Part shown: piece by piece, positions 34,503 through 45,987 of the stretch | Layout of the letters: each line of letters opens with the position of its first letter | How positions within the stretch are numbered: the first letter of the stretch is position 1 | Source of the DNA: Naematelia aurantialba | Taxonomy: Eukaryota > Basidiomycota > Tremellomycetes > Tremellales > Naemateliaceae | Reading direction: 5' to 3' | Assembly: GCA_021527695.1 (NCBI GenBank) | Contig: JAKFAO010000002.1 | Span: forward strand, 1,116,501-1,180,500 | Length of the DNA: 64,000 nt | Notes under the pieces: model-generated | What the model was told of the DNA's origin: nothing | Databases searched by the model: none | Seen by the model: only the letters and a program-made list of their open reading frames with translations | Program-made: the position numbers and the translations under genes

Positions 34503-36397
34503 CTAATCGGGGAAGAAGACATGTCGTCCTGCTGCGCGGCGCTTGGCGTTGGTCGCGCTGTTGACCTCGTATTTCCACCTTGTATAATGCGACTTTGCCA
34601 CGTAGCCGCCCGGCTGGGGTGCGAGGTTCAGCCGCCTTCGGCACAGACTGGTACGCTGGTCCCACTCACGGTATGGCCCAGTTGCCGCAGCCAGTAGTCG
34701 AGATGAGATGGCTTCTGGGGCAGCTTGGCGAGCTTGTCTGCCAGCCAGTTGATGTCGCTCCGGATCGCCTTGTCTGATTTCTGCCGGCGCTCCAGCGCGC
34801 CATCGATGGGCCAAGGACGCGCTGCACGGCCGGAATGCTGCGCACGGCCCAAGGTGGCTCCGCTCACCGGGGTAGCCTGGGAGTCTACCGCGCTGTCTCC
34901 ACATGCGTCTGGCTCTGTCTTCTCTATTTTCTCCGTTTTCGGCGCCGGACTGCCACCGGTGCGCTTCGTACGCCTCTGAGCCCGCTTGCACAGGCGGAGC
35001 GGCGTATCGCTGTCGTCGCCGCTATCGTAGATCGCAACGACCTCGGGCCGCTTGAGACGCTTGACGTTCGTGCGCGACAGAGGCACATAGTCTCCATCCT
35101 GGGGATCATCGTTGATCGCGTCGACGTATCCGAGGTCCTCCTCGTCTGACAGCGTGCTTCCGTCCACGCTGGTACCCCCAGCCACCGCAGTGGCACCCCC
35201 CCTCGGATCTTCCGGGTGTGGCGACGGAGCACAGACGAGTTCCGTACCGCCTGCCGAGTCGAACGGACCCCACACTTGTAACCCTGTCAAGGATGGCGGT
35301 TCCATGTCAGTAGGGACATCGTCGCTCCCCTCATCCTCGAATATCGGTGACTGCGGCGTCCAGGAAGGTGGTGAGATGCTCCTGCGCGACCAATACGTCT
35401 CGGGCCATATTCTGAACCCCTCGTTCGGTAGCCAATGCCCCCGTTCAACACTCCTTCTCAACCACTCGTCGCTCACGGCGGTCTTACGTTCGTCCCATTC
35501 GCCTACGACGATGTGCGAGCCCGCTGGTGCGAAGACGACAACAATCTCGGCGTGTTCGTATGAGGTCGTCGCCCCGCCTAGTTGCGTGACGAGTTTATGT
35601 AGAGTTATCACAGCCTGGTCTTCCGGCTCCCCGTCGATCGCCACTGCACGAGGCGCAATATGTGAGGAGGGAGTCGACCGTGTCGGCAGAGACTCAGATA
35701 CGCAGGGCACGGATGGAACGGCTTCGGGTGCTTGCCGTATAGTGGCGGTAGAGTTTGATGCCCTGTCCAAGTGTGTTGAGGCAACATGCGCTGTGATCTG
35801 CGCCCCAGAGTCTTCCGCAGGGACACCAATTGCCGCAGGCTGGACTAGATTGATGCCTAGTTGGGCTGAGGGCATGGGTCCTAGTGAGGCAGGTGGAGAG
35901 TGTCCATCGGACAGATGGTAAGGTGGGTGTTGTATAACCATACGAGGGACATGGTAACTATCTCGTTAGCTCTGAGTTCTTAGCCGCAGCTCACTATACA
36001 TCCCATCCTCCCCAGCCTTGTGTCGCACCGAGAAACTCGCCCCGCATAAGACAAGCAATGACCCAGTCCGTTCGCAAGATGATCTTTGTGCTGTCAAACC
36101 TCTGGCATAACCAGACATACTGTCGTAGATGACGCCGGTATACGGATCTCAGTACTGTCGACCAAATGAGAGGTCGCGGCAATGTTGGGTCAAGGGGGAG
36201 CACGATGATATTTGCCTGGTCAGTGTCCTCGGCCACTTTCCCGCCATTTTCCTAAGTGCGGAAGGCCCTCGTCAGAATGCCTGTAAAGTCGGTGAGATCA
36301 CAAGACGGGAACCACTCACGGCGATCAGGTCCGCTAGCTGGGAGGATATTTGCGGAGCATAGAACAACCAGCCTCGGAAGATGCCTTGCTCACTCAT
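34503..36397 (-). CDS. Second double-BRCT protein
   Basis: The start at 36397 gives MSEQGIFRGWLFYAPQ, then SSQLADLIAENGGKVAED, NIIVLPLDPTLPRP and a closing IILRTDWVIACLMRGEFLGA: a BRCT unit split by two introns. One large exon (35941 downward) holds a linker and a second BRCT (AVITLHKLVTQLGGATTSYE, HAEIVVVFAPAGSHIVVG, VSDEWLRRSVERGHWLPNEG). An acidic/Ser region with NLS-like RRTKR precedes a C-terminal helical segment (DINWLADKLAKLPQKPSH, LDYWLRQLGHT). A final intron joins PGGYVAKSHYTRWKYEVNSA. Stop at 34503-34505. The C-terminal helices look Myb/homeodomain-like, an arrangement seen in Rap1-type proteins; that is inference. No orthology is claimed. Confidence 0.72.
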
Positions 36398-36628
36398 GAG
36401 TCGATGTCGGGCCTGCCTGACCTGGCCAGAAGCTATGCAAGCTAATGCAGGAGACTTGCAGGACATTATATGTACAAGATGACGAGGTGTTGATGGTAAG
36501 CATTTTTGTAAACAATACGCTTGTGCACGGCTACTCAGACTTAGTTTGATGTGATCCTTTGCGTTGATTGTGTGTTGATGTGAAAGAGACGGGGATATAT
36601 GATAATGCACATATGCATACTCGGCTAC

Positions 36629-38419
36629 TCATGCGGGGATTAAGCCTTTAGTCTGAATAGCTGACGCTATGGCCTCAACCTGAGGCAATCAGCTCTGTGA
36701 CCCGTTGAAACCACTCACCTGCATGCTTGTCGCCCTGATGCGATTATCCCATCTCTCGGTCCAACTCATTGGCTCAATCTCCTTCTCTTCCCTCTCTACT
36801 CCTAGTCCACCAGCCGTTCCCTGTGCCTCGGCATCGGTATCATGCGCAGATCTAGACTCAAAGTATAGCAAATGCAGAGGCTGATCGATCCATGCACGTA
36901 ATCTGAATCGTAAGCCATCGCAGTTGAAAGAAGCTCACCTCCCCTGCTCGATCATACGCCTGGCTGTTGCTTCGGCGGCCTCACTGTCGAGATTAAGAAT
37001 CGTCCCTAGTGCCTCGAAGCTGACATTATCGTAGACCTGTAACGATTAGATTGGCTCGATCTGTTTGACTGACCTTGCTGCAAGCTCCCACGTTGTGTTC
37101 GCGCACTGCTCGCTCAAGCACCGTACCTCCGCCTTCCACCGTGGCACGCTGATGATCCTCCAGGCCCTGTTCAAACTCCTTGACCTCCTCCGGGCGGACA
37201 ATGTATTCTAGCAGCATTTTCTTGAGCATGGTTGGGAGATGGGCTGGGAGGGAGGTAACGACGCGATCGTCCCTGTTCAACGATGCCAGTACTCGGGAAC
37301 GTTGAGGCCCAGCCGGTGCAAGAATTGATGTCGTCACCGCTGCTTTTCTATGGGCATCTCAGCTTGTTGATGGTGCTAGACAAATGGCTCACAGCATATG
37401 CATCCGATCGTCTTCGTCAATCGCCCCGTCAAATGAGAGCTCGTGATATCGCTGTGCAGCTTCATTGAAGCGGGCGGAGTAGTCAAATATGCGGGCCTAA
37501 CAGGTCAGACACTCTGCACTGTCTCGAGCGACAGACTATACCTGAGACAATTTGTACGCCAACTGGGTCTCCTTGTCCTTCGTGGTGTGTATAAGAAGCG
37601 AAGCTCGAGAGAAGTAATTATGCGCCAGACCCGACTCTCCACTCTGCAGTGAGATGTCAGTTGGCTCATTACGGGAGCTACGTTCTGGGTGTGCTCACTT
37701 CTAGACATAACCTAACAATCTTCATGTACACTTTGAGCTTCTCCTCGTCGGATATGAGCCTGATTCGGTGAGTAAAGGCGCCGTAGTGTATCGAGAAGCC
37801 CACCTGGAGCCACCTTCTAGAGGAATTTGCATGAGCACGCGCGCAGCCCCCACCCAATCTTCTTCCAGCTGAAGCAAGTGCGACTGGAGATGCCTAAGCA
37901 CCGAGACCTATGGTCATCAGTCGTGAAATGGAAACAAATGAACATTCCCTCCACTCACTTGCTCGTCACACCACCCTCCTGTGGTGTCATTACTCAACAA
38001 TCCATCCACCGCCTCTTTCCGCAAGCTCATGCCCTTCTCGCCAGAAAAGGCAATCTTTCCCAGATTCTCCCAACGTTCCTCAGCGCCCACTCCTTCCTCA
38101 GAATCCGCAACGGACATGCTCTCCATCTTCTCCATCCCGCTTCCTGCGCACAAGGCAGTCACAAAAGCGTCAAGGACCCTTCGACCAACAACTGCGGCCA
38201 TCGATGATGAGAGAATAAAGTGCCGTCCATAGCTGATGAGAGCGGCAGGAGCGGGTGGTGTGAGAGCGAGAATAGTATGAAGGAAATCAAGGTAGGATGC
38301 GGTGCGATCCCGCTGGTTTCTGGCCACATCAGCTGTCTTTCACAGCGTGGGCCCGAGGCAACTCACGCGAGGGATGCGATTGACGCCAGATTGTCGTTAA
38401 TGTCAGTATCGACTTCCAT
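36629..38419 (-). CDS. CSN4: COP9 signalosome subunit 4
   Basis: PCI-domain subunit of the COP9 signalosome, the complex that removes Nedd8/Rub1 from cullins. The start at 38419 gives MEVDTDINDNLASIASL. Numerous introns separate the N-terminal helical repeats. The C-terminal PCI/winged-helix part is clear: SILAPAGPQRSRVLASLNRD, LPTMLKKMLLEYIVRPEEVK, HQRATVEGGGTVLERAVREH, VYDNVSFEALGTILNLDSEA, ARRMIEQGRLRAWIDQPLHL, LYFESRSAHD. The last exon, VEAIASAIQTKGLIPA, ends at 36629-36631. The order matches CSN4 of other eukaryotes. It lies 231 bp upstream of the second BRCT gene in the same orientation. Internal exon edges around 37.4-37.9 kb are approximate. Confidence 0.88.
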
Positions 38420-38741
38420 GCTTGTGGGTTGTTACCTGCTCGAGCTGAATAGATTGCCGAATGTAATGGAGAGAAAGTAGATGGAATGCAAGTGGAGGGA
38501 ACGGGTCATTTATCCGGCTAATCAATTTATCCATCTTTGCGCGATTGCTCTGCATATTTCGTTCCATATCGTCTGTCCTCTGCTCTCTAGAGATGCATGA
38601 CTTGGTATAGAGACTATATGTAGATGTAGGAGGCTGCCGGGGGCACTTTCAGAGGCTCTGACAAGCTGACAAGCTGAAACGTGCAAACGGATTCGGTCCA
38701 CAGCCATTTTGTAAATCTCGTGCGCTGCTTTCAGCGTCCAT

Positions 38742-39114
38742 TCAAATACGGGTGCGGATCAAGAAACTACATTCACGATTTCTCTGTGATAGTGTCGTAG
38801 GTTGGATTCCCCAGTGATAATGATTTCGATTAAAGTTGGAATACGAGTGAATGGAGTGGATTCCAAGGTAAACCAGCGGTAGAGTGGCAGTGGAGAAATT
38901 TGGCGGTCAGTAAAGGCGGTCTCGTCCACAGCACTCACATATTTGTGGTATCTTCTACCTTGACACCTTTCATATCGACGCTGTCCTTCAAAACCTGCCT
39001 TATCTCATTGGCCGAATGCGAACCCTCGTCCTTGAACATGACTGAAGCGATGCTCGCTCCCTCGCGTTTTGGCCTGTGATCCTTCATACCAGGAGTCTTG
39101 ACAGTCTTGTTCAT
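38742..39114 (-). CDS. Small hypothetical protein (66 residues)
   Basis: Two predicted exons, 39114-38939 and 38766-38742, with a GTGAGT...TAG intron. They join in frame to give MNKTVKTPGMKDHRPKREGA, then SVMFKDEGSHSANEIRQVLK and a short end (LIRTRI). Lys-rich and soluble, with one likely helix (SANEIRQVLKDSVDM). No family recognised. Support is only the open frame and plausible splice sites, so it may not be real. Confidence 0.25.
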
Positions 39115-39355
39115 TTGTAGTTGCAGTCGAGCAAGCTTAACCTTGCTTGATTCCTAGAGTGATCGGCTCAGACGTGAATAATAGAGGGATTCCTGAAAAA
39201 ATGAGCCCCATCCGTGCTCCTCTTATGAACGAGCCTTTGCCGCTTCCCCACCTTGCGGACAAGCCGAAGGGAACTATCATCGCAATGGTTCCCGAGAAGC
39301 GTCATGTTTCCACAGCACTGCACTGCACTGCACTGCAACAAAACTGACTCCTGAG

Positions 39356-40057
39356 TCCAAGTGGAAGTCTTTCCCAGGAGTCGCTGAAGACATCCCTCGA
39401 GGTCCGTTTCGGACGGCACGGGACTGGCTTCTGGCAAACCTCACTATCGTCGATAAGCTCTTGGTCCGCGACTTCCAGAACTATGACCACGAAACATTGC
39501 GACAAGCACGGTACGCCCTGTTCGCTGCCGCCGAGATCCGAGATTTGCTTCCTAAAGCGTTTCCACCACTGGACGAGTCCAATCGAGAGGCAAATGTGAT
39601 TTCACTTGCCCTTCTGAGTGAGAAAGATATCATGGTCGATGACGCTGGCAACCTCCTCGCAGTACTCAATTGGGACCATGCCTCGGTGCTCCCCACCTGG
39701 AAGGCTTGTCAGCCACCGTGGCTACTATCCGATTGTCTGCGGAACATCAGACCAATCTTGGACGCTTACCACCCAGATCCACGGGAAGAGTGGGATGAAG
39801 GGGACCTCCGCTGGGAAGATACACGAGACCACCACGGTCTTCCATCACTATACTTGGATCATTTGGAGCAATACGAAGTAACCCGTCTTCACGATGTCTT
39901 CATGGAGGCGATGGGGCGATTACAGCCGGAATGGATACGACTGGCGAAAGGGGGCCTTGCCTTGGATTTTAAAGATGCCATTGACATTCTCGAAGTCCTT
40001 GATGCCGATGTCACGTTGCCGGGGCGAGTGGTCTCCTGGCTGGGAGTATGGACGTAA
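39356..40057 (+). pseudogene. Aminoglycoside-phosphotransferase-like fragment, 5' part missing
   Basis: The frame encodes the C-terminal lobe of an APH/choline-kinase-like fold: FPGVAEDIPRGPFRTARDW, then a spacer and DIMVDDAGNLLAVLNWDHAS followed by VLPTWKACQPPWLLSDC. The DD..N....LNWDHA segment fits the metal-binding Asp after the catalytic loop, common in large fungal APH families. The ATP-binding N-lobe is not visible upstream. Instead there is a TGCAC microsatellite (39318-39340) and no usable ATG. It is either a truncated copy or a gene whose upstream exons I could not define. It ends 167 bp before the retrotransposon. Confidence 0.5.
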
Positions 40058-40224
40058 CGGACGGTCGAGTGTCTAACAGGGAGCGGTTGCGGCCCGAAGC
40101 TGAGTCACGTAAAAGGGACGAGGATATGCTCGACTCGGATCCAGTTCTCATGCAAGTAAGCCTCGAGGATTGGCGGCGGGCGCCCGGATGACCCTGGAAA
40201 CCAACCGAAGCCGTACGGGGCGAC

Positions 40225-40488
40225 TGTCATGGAATCCATCGCACTTCCCCTTTTAGGATATATCGTCTAAGGGAACCCGTATCGCCCCGAACGTGCCCCG
40301 TCCCTTAGTAATCCATTCGATGAGTCCCTGTAGGGTGACGTAGTCCCTCGTATATAGCAGATCAACTCTGTCTCGATATCCTCATCGAATGTATCGCATC
40401 TCATCTCAAGTATACATCCGTTCTATATAGAAACCGTTCGTCCACGCCAGGCATACCACCGCCGTAACCCGTACCACAGCCCGTGACA
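40225..40488 (+). repeat. 5' LTR
   Basis: 264 bp, starts TGTCATGG and ends CGTGACA. Contains TATATA at 40351-40356 and, 33 nt downstream, the sequence complementary to the primer-binding site (40384-40396). Confidence 0.95.
40351..40356 (+). promoter_or_regulatory. TATA box of retrotransposon LTR
   Basis: TATATA placed about 33 nt before the predicted RNA start near 40384. The motif is palindromic and so could also serve antisense transcription from the 3' LTR copy at 47297-47302. Confidence 0.6.
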
Positions 40489-40490
40489 GT

Positions 40491-40503
40491 CGATACATTC
40501 GAT
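40491..40503 (+). other. Primer-binding site, self-priming type
   Basis: CGATACATTCGAT, two bases after the 5' LTR, is an exact reverse complement of 40384-40396 inside the LTR. That position coincides with the expected 5' end of the element RNA. This is the arrangement of Tf1-type self-primed elements. No tRNA complementarity was tested. Confidence 0.7.
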
Positions 40504-40524
40504 TTGTACTTGCCGTGGACCGTA

Positions 40525-43500
40525 ATGTCTACCTCTCCCACCGATAACACCGATACTCTAGCCGTAGCCACCAATACGGCTCTTCCGAACCCGTCTGGTA
40601 CGGGGACGAGGAGATCCGCTAGGCAGGCAGGCATTCCCCCTCCCGTCCCCGATGATCTGGCGACGGAAGGCACCGAACCTTCCCAACCGCACGTCGAGCA
40701 GCTGCAGACGCCCGCCGTGTTGGTCTCTACGGGCGAAGTAGACACTCCCGTATCTTCCTCCAGTATATTGGAGTCTGTACTTGCTGAATTGGCAGCAATG
40801 AGAAGGAACAACGAACTGTTCCAACAAGAGATATCTGCCCGGCAGGCAGAGAACGAAAGGCTGTTAAGGCAGCTTCAAGGTCGACCCATGGAGAACACAA
40901 ACGAACCCGAACTGGACGCAGTTCACGAAGAAAGGGACCCCGTCAATACGGGCACGGAATCCCGACAAGCATCATACGAAGAAGCGCAACGATACCGTTC
41001 TGTCCCATACTCAGAGGAAACTTCCTTAGTACGGGGACCGTTTAACAAAGGCATTAAGCTCAACGCCCCAGACCCGTTTAAGGGGGATGCCAAATCGATA
41101 CCAACATTCCTCGCTCAAGTAATCATGTACACGACTATGCAACCTGCAGTGTTTCGAGATGACAACTCTAAAATCATCTACGCGGGTTCATACTTCAAGG
41201 ATACGGCTCAAACCTGGTTTGTAGCCATGCTCAATTCAAACCCGAAACCATCCTGGTTTAACTCCTGGCTTGAATTCACCGATGAGATCTATAGAGTCTT
41301 TGGCCATATCGACCGTAAGGCAGAGGCAGGACGACGACTCAAGGCACTCAGGCAAATCACCACGGTATCAGACTACTACGCTCGATTCCTACAACTCAAA
41401 GTAGAAGCCGAGTGGGGAGAGACGGCCGAACGTTTTGCCTTCCACGAGGGCCTCAAATCCGACATCAAGAACGCGCTTGCCTTACAGGTAGACGCCCCCA
41501 AGACTCTAAGCGAACTGGTAGACCGTGCCATTCGTCTCGACATGCGTGCACAAGAAAGACGAGACGAAGCACGACGGGAAGAAGCGGCGAAACCAAACCC
41601 GGAAGCGAAGACTAATCGCTTCGGAACTCGTCGATACGGGAACGACAGAACGAGGAGTTCGGTCACGCCTAATAACGAACCCCGTGGGGGGCAATATGGG
41701 AATCGCGCACCGGAGTCTCCCATCGCTCCGAAAGATGCTGGTCGAAGTCGCCCCCCCTACCATACCAACTTACCTCCTGAAGAACAGAGGCGACGGGAGC
41801 AGTTACACCTCTGTTTTCGATGTGGGAAACCGGGCCACGTTACCAAGGATTGTAAGGAAAGAAGATATACCCCTAAACCGAATAACCAAGCAAACATGGC
41901 CCAAACGATACCCGTAACGCAAGGTACAGATGGTCGTACTCCGGGAGCGGTTACTCTGAACGCCATCCTCTCGGAATCTACAGCACCATTCACCATACCG
42001 GTACGAATCAACTTGCATCCTCATCGGGCAGTACGGGCCATGCTCGATACGGGTGCAACTCGCGATTTCGTCGACGAAGAACTACTCAAGTCTCTAAACA
42101 TTGTACCAACTATGGCCGCCCAACCCGAAAGCATCAAGTTGGCAGATGGATCGATAGCCAATAAGACCATCACGCATGAGGTGATACTCACCATCGTGGT
42201 AGGTCAAGGTTTCCCTGCGTATACCTCGACATTCATGGTCACGAAGGTCGGAGCCGCGAACATGATTCTCGGTATCCCGTTCTTCAAGAGTCATGATCCC
42301 GTACTGGACTGGACGGGACACCATATACGTCCCCGTAACACCGACGTTGTCATTGCCACAATGGAACTCGAACCTGTAGAAGCGGAGGAACTGAAGAAAG
42401 CAATCCCTCCCGAGTTCCATAATTTCCTCGATGTCTTTAGTAAGACAGAAGCAAACGTCTTACCGGAACATCGCCCTTACGATCACGAAATCAAGTTGAT
42501 GGAAGGCACAACGCCGGGATTTGGACCCATTTATGCCTTATCCCGTACCGAACAAGACGAACTCCGTGGTTACCTTGACGAAAACCTTGCTAAAGGGTTC
42601 GTGGTACCGTCAAGCTCTCCAGCGGCGTCGCCCATACTGTTTGTGAAAAAGAAGGACGGATCTCTCCGCCTATGTGTCGATTATCGACGGCTGAATGCCA
42701 TTACCATCAAGAACCGTTATCCCTTACCGTTGATCCGAGATCTAGTTGACAAGCTCAAACATGCAAAAGTCTACAGTAAGATAGACTTACGGGGGGCGTA
42801 CAACCTACTACGGATCAAAGAAGGCGACGAGTGGAAGACGGCGTTCCGAACCTGTTACGGCCTATACGAATATCGTGTTATGCCGTTCGGGCTCACGAAC
42901 GCACCAGCATCTTTCCAGTACCTCATGAACAACATCTTTCGAGACTTACTCGACTCGTGTGTCATTGTTTACCTGGACGACATCTTAGTATTCTCCAATA
43001 CAAGGGACGAACACATCGCCCAAGTAAGAGAAGTACTCAGACGACTACGACAGAACCGCCTATATGCCAAACATGACAAGTGCGAGTTCTTTACCACTCG
43101 AGTCTCATTCTTGGGATATGTAATCACCCCAGAGGGAGTGAACATGGATCCTGAAAAAGTGGCTACCATCAAAGAATGGCCAGAACCAAGGAATCTAAGA
43201 CAAGTACAGTCTTTCCTTGGTTTTGCCAACTTTTACCGGACACTCATTCCCGACTTTGCGAAGATCACGAAGCCGTTACATAGACTCGCGAAGAAGGACA
43301 CGCCTTTCGTATTTGGCGACACGGAACGCGTGTCATGGAATACGGTCAAGGACGCCATCAGCACGGCACCCATTGTCCGTCACTACGATCCAGATCTTCC
43401 ATGTACTGTGGAAACCGATGCGTCGGACTATGCGATTGGAGCTGTACTCTCCCAAACGGATCACGAAGGGGTCACACGGCCCGTCGCATTCACCTCTCGA

Positions 43501-45873
43501 GGCCTCACTCCTCCGGAGTTGAACTACGAGGTACATGACAAGGAGTTCCTTGCCATCGTATATGCTTTCCAAGAGTGGAGGCATTATCTAGAGGGGAGTA
43601 AGGTGATGGTGGAAGTCCAAAGTGACCACAGGTCACTAGAAACCTGGATGACAACCAAAAGTCTAAACCGACGACATGCCAGATGGTACTTATATATGTC
43701 AGGTTTCGACTTTAAGGTACGATACCGCCCGGGAAAGCTCTCAACGAAACCCGACGCGCTTTCACGGCGTGCAGATTACCAGCCTACGGACACGGAACAG
43801 ACGACGCTATCCAAGGAGCTAAACCCGCATAACGTACGAGCATTACTACGCCTGGATCAGGTGGAATCGGAACCCGTACAAGCCAATACGATCTCAGTAC
43901 AGACGACCACGGCCTCGACGTCAACTTTCAAGGAAGACTTAAAGTTAGCACTACTCACCGAGGGGCCGTCAGCCGAGGAAAAGAAACAATTGGTACTCCA
44001 AGACAGCCTCTGGCATCGTAAACACGAACCAGAGATATACTGGATCCCGCCGAGCATGCGTAAAACAGTCTTCACGGGCTCACACGACGGCCGTACAAGG
44101 GGACATCCAGGCCGTACCAAGACCTACGGGAACATCCGTTCTAAATTTTGGTGGTCGTCGATACGAGATGATATCCACAACTACGTAGCTACGTGCGAGA
44201 TATGTCAGAAGACGAAGACTTCCCGACAGAAACCATTAGGCCTACTCAGGCCCTTACCTATCGCGGAAAAGCCATGGCAGCACGTATCGGCAGACTTCAT
44301 AGGGGAATTACCCCCATCGGGTGAATACAACGCCATCCTTGTCCTAGTAGACAGGTTTACCAAGATGGCGATATTCGTACCAACCACTACGGCGCTCAAT
44401 GCAGAAGGGTTCGCGAAATCGTTCCTCACAAACGTATATTACAAGCACGGATTGCCCGAAACGCTTGTAACGGACAGAGGGTCGGTATTCACCTCCCAAG
44501 TATGGAAAACCATCACAAACCTATTGGGACTCAAGCACCGCCTTTCTACGGCATACCATCCTCAAACTGATGGCCAAACGGAAATTGTTAACCAATGGCT
44601 TGAGCAATACTTGCGGGTGTACGCGAACTTCGAACAAACAAATTGGGCTGAGCTACTACCGTATGCCGAACTTTGCTATAACAATACCGTACACAGTACC
44701 ACGGGTGTTGCGCCGTATACGGCCTTCACGGGATACGAAGCGCGTATTACGGATCTCGAAATACCGCCAACGGGATCAATTGGCGCACCGAAAGCAGTGT
44801 CAATCTGTCATGACAGAGACGTCGTCGAGTCGTCACGTGACTATCCACGCGACCGGGATGGTGGCATGGCTGTCACGTGGGGCTTGAGGAACTCGTCTAG
44901 GTTGAGCGAGTATCTACTCGTCTCGACGAGAGTATATAGAATTTACCGGATTGTAGTGAGGTTCCTCAGCGATCCTCGATTGAGTCCCATAGTCCAAGAC
45001 CCAACGATCTCGTTCTAACTTCGACGGGTCTACAACCACTCATCTGAGTTCTTCTAGATCGCCCAAGTCTCAGTCCACGTCCCCCAACTACACGTCCCAG
45101 TCCCAAGTCAAGGGTTTCCTCATTCTCTCAACGAGTTCGCGCGGAACTCGTCCAATTCCAAGCCAGTCGTTGTGCAGCGGTCCCAGGTCGCCGAGGTTAG
45201 ACCGGAGCATCGTGACACAATCGTCTCTAACCTGGCCAACGTACACCTCCAACTGAAAGACAACATAGCCAAAGCGAATGAACGCTACAGGGCTGCCTAC
45301 AACCGACACCGTCGCGACGCTGTCTTGAGAGAGGGGGAGAAGGTCCTGCTACGCACGACCAACTTGACTACCCTGCGACCGACAAAGAAGTTCGACGACA
45401 AGTACGCGGGCCCGTATAGAGTCATACGAGTCGTAAACCCTGTTGCTTATGAACTGGATATACCGAAAACCGCAAGGATTCACCCGGTGTTCCATATATC
45501 CTTATTGAGACAATACAGGGAATGGGAAGCCGAAGGAGAAAAACGGGAAACCGTACCGGACGAGACGCATTTCGAAGACAACGTCACCGTACCGAACCGG
45601 ATCCTACGACATCGTACGGTCCGTGACCAGCAGCAATGGCTAGTGGGAAGAGAAGGAACGGACGACAACGAAGCAGCATGGGAGACAGACGAAACCATGA
45701 AAGACTATGAGCACTGGGAGACCCTCAAAGCAACCTATACTCCACCGAAGAGAGCGAAGAGAGCACATACGGCTCGCCGAGGTTGGAAAGGATGGGTCAC
45801 CATGGAAGATCACACGGTCACGGGAATGGAAGACACGGAAAACCGTACCCAGAGCTACGGATCGCAGGATTGA
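40525..45873 (+). pseudogene. Gag-Pol polyprotein, interrupted in integrase by a solo LTR
   Basis: ATG at 40525. Gag ends in a CX2CX4HX4C zinc knuckle (CFRCGKPGHVTKDC, about 41815). Protease has MLDTGATRDFVDEELL (about 42040). Reverse transcriptase has VKKKDGSLRLCVDYRRL and VIVYLDDILVFS (YLDD at 42970-42981). RNase H has ETDASDYAIGAVLS. Integrase has the HHCC finger ending CEICQKTK, and the DDE triad around VSADFIGEL, VTDRGSVF and HPQTDGQTE. After GSIGAPKAVSI the frame runs into the nested LTR and stops at 45016-45018. The remaining integrase tail and chromodomain-like end (VPNRILRHRTVRDQQQWLV, EAAWETDE) resume at 45218 in the same frame and end at 45873. The element presumably needs helper proteins to move. 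Confidence 0.93.
44806..45217. mobile_element. Nested solo LTR inside integrase
   Basis: A 412-bp TGTCA...TGACA block flanked by CAATC on both sides (44801-44805 and 45218-45222), a 5-bp target duplication. Insert plus duplicated site is 417 bp, a multiple of three, so the host frame is the same on either side. The inserted DNA supplies the stop codon at 45016. Its sequence differs from the 264-bp LTR of the host element, so it comes from another family with similar termini. It carries a TATATAGA at about 44932. Confidence 0.9.
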
Positions 45874-45987
45874 CTGCGACGACGGCGCCGTACACGACAA
45901 GATGCACGATACCTTGTACGGACGCCCGACAAGAAGGGATATGCTCCCAGACCAATGGTATCACATACACAGAACCACCACCCACTA

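Noticed and set aside
35112..35921. 269-codon plus-strand frame opposite the second BRCT gene
   Set aside because: Shadow of the long minus-strand exon, which has clear BRCT motifs.
3983..44987. A 17-bp identity (GCGATCCTCGATTGAGT) between the start of the first BRCT gene and the nested solo LTR
   Set aside because: One exact 17-mer shared within 64 kb is expected by chance about once in ten such windows, and no longer similarity flanks it.
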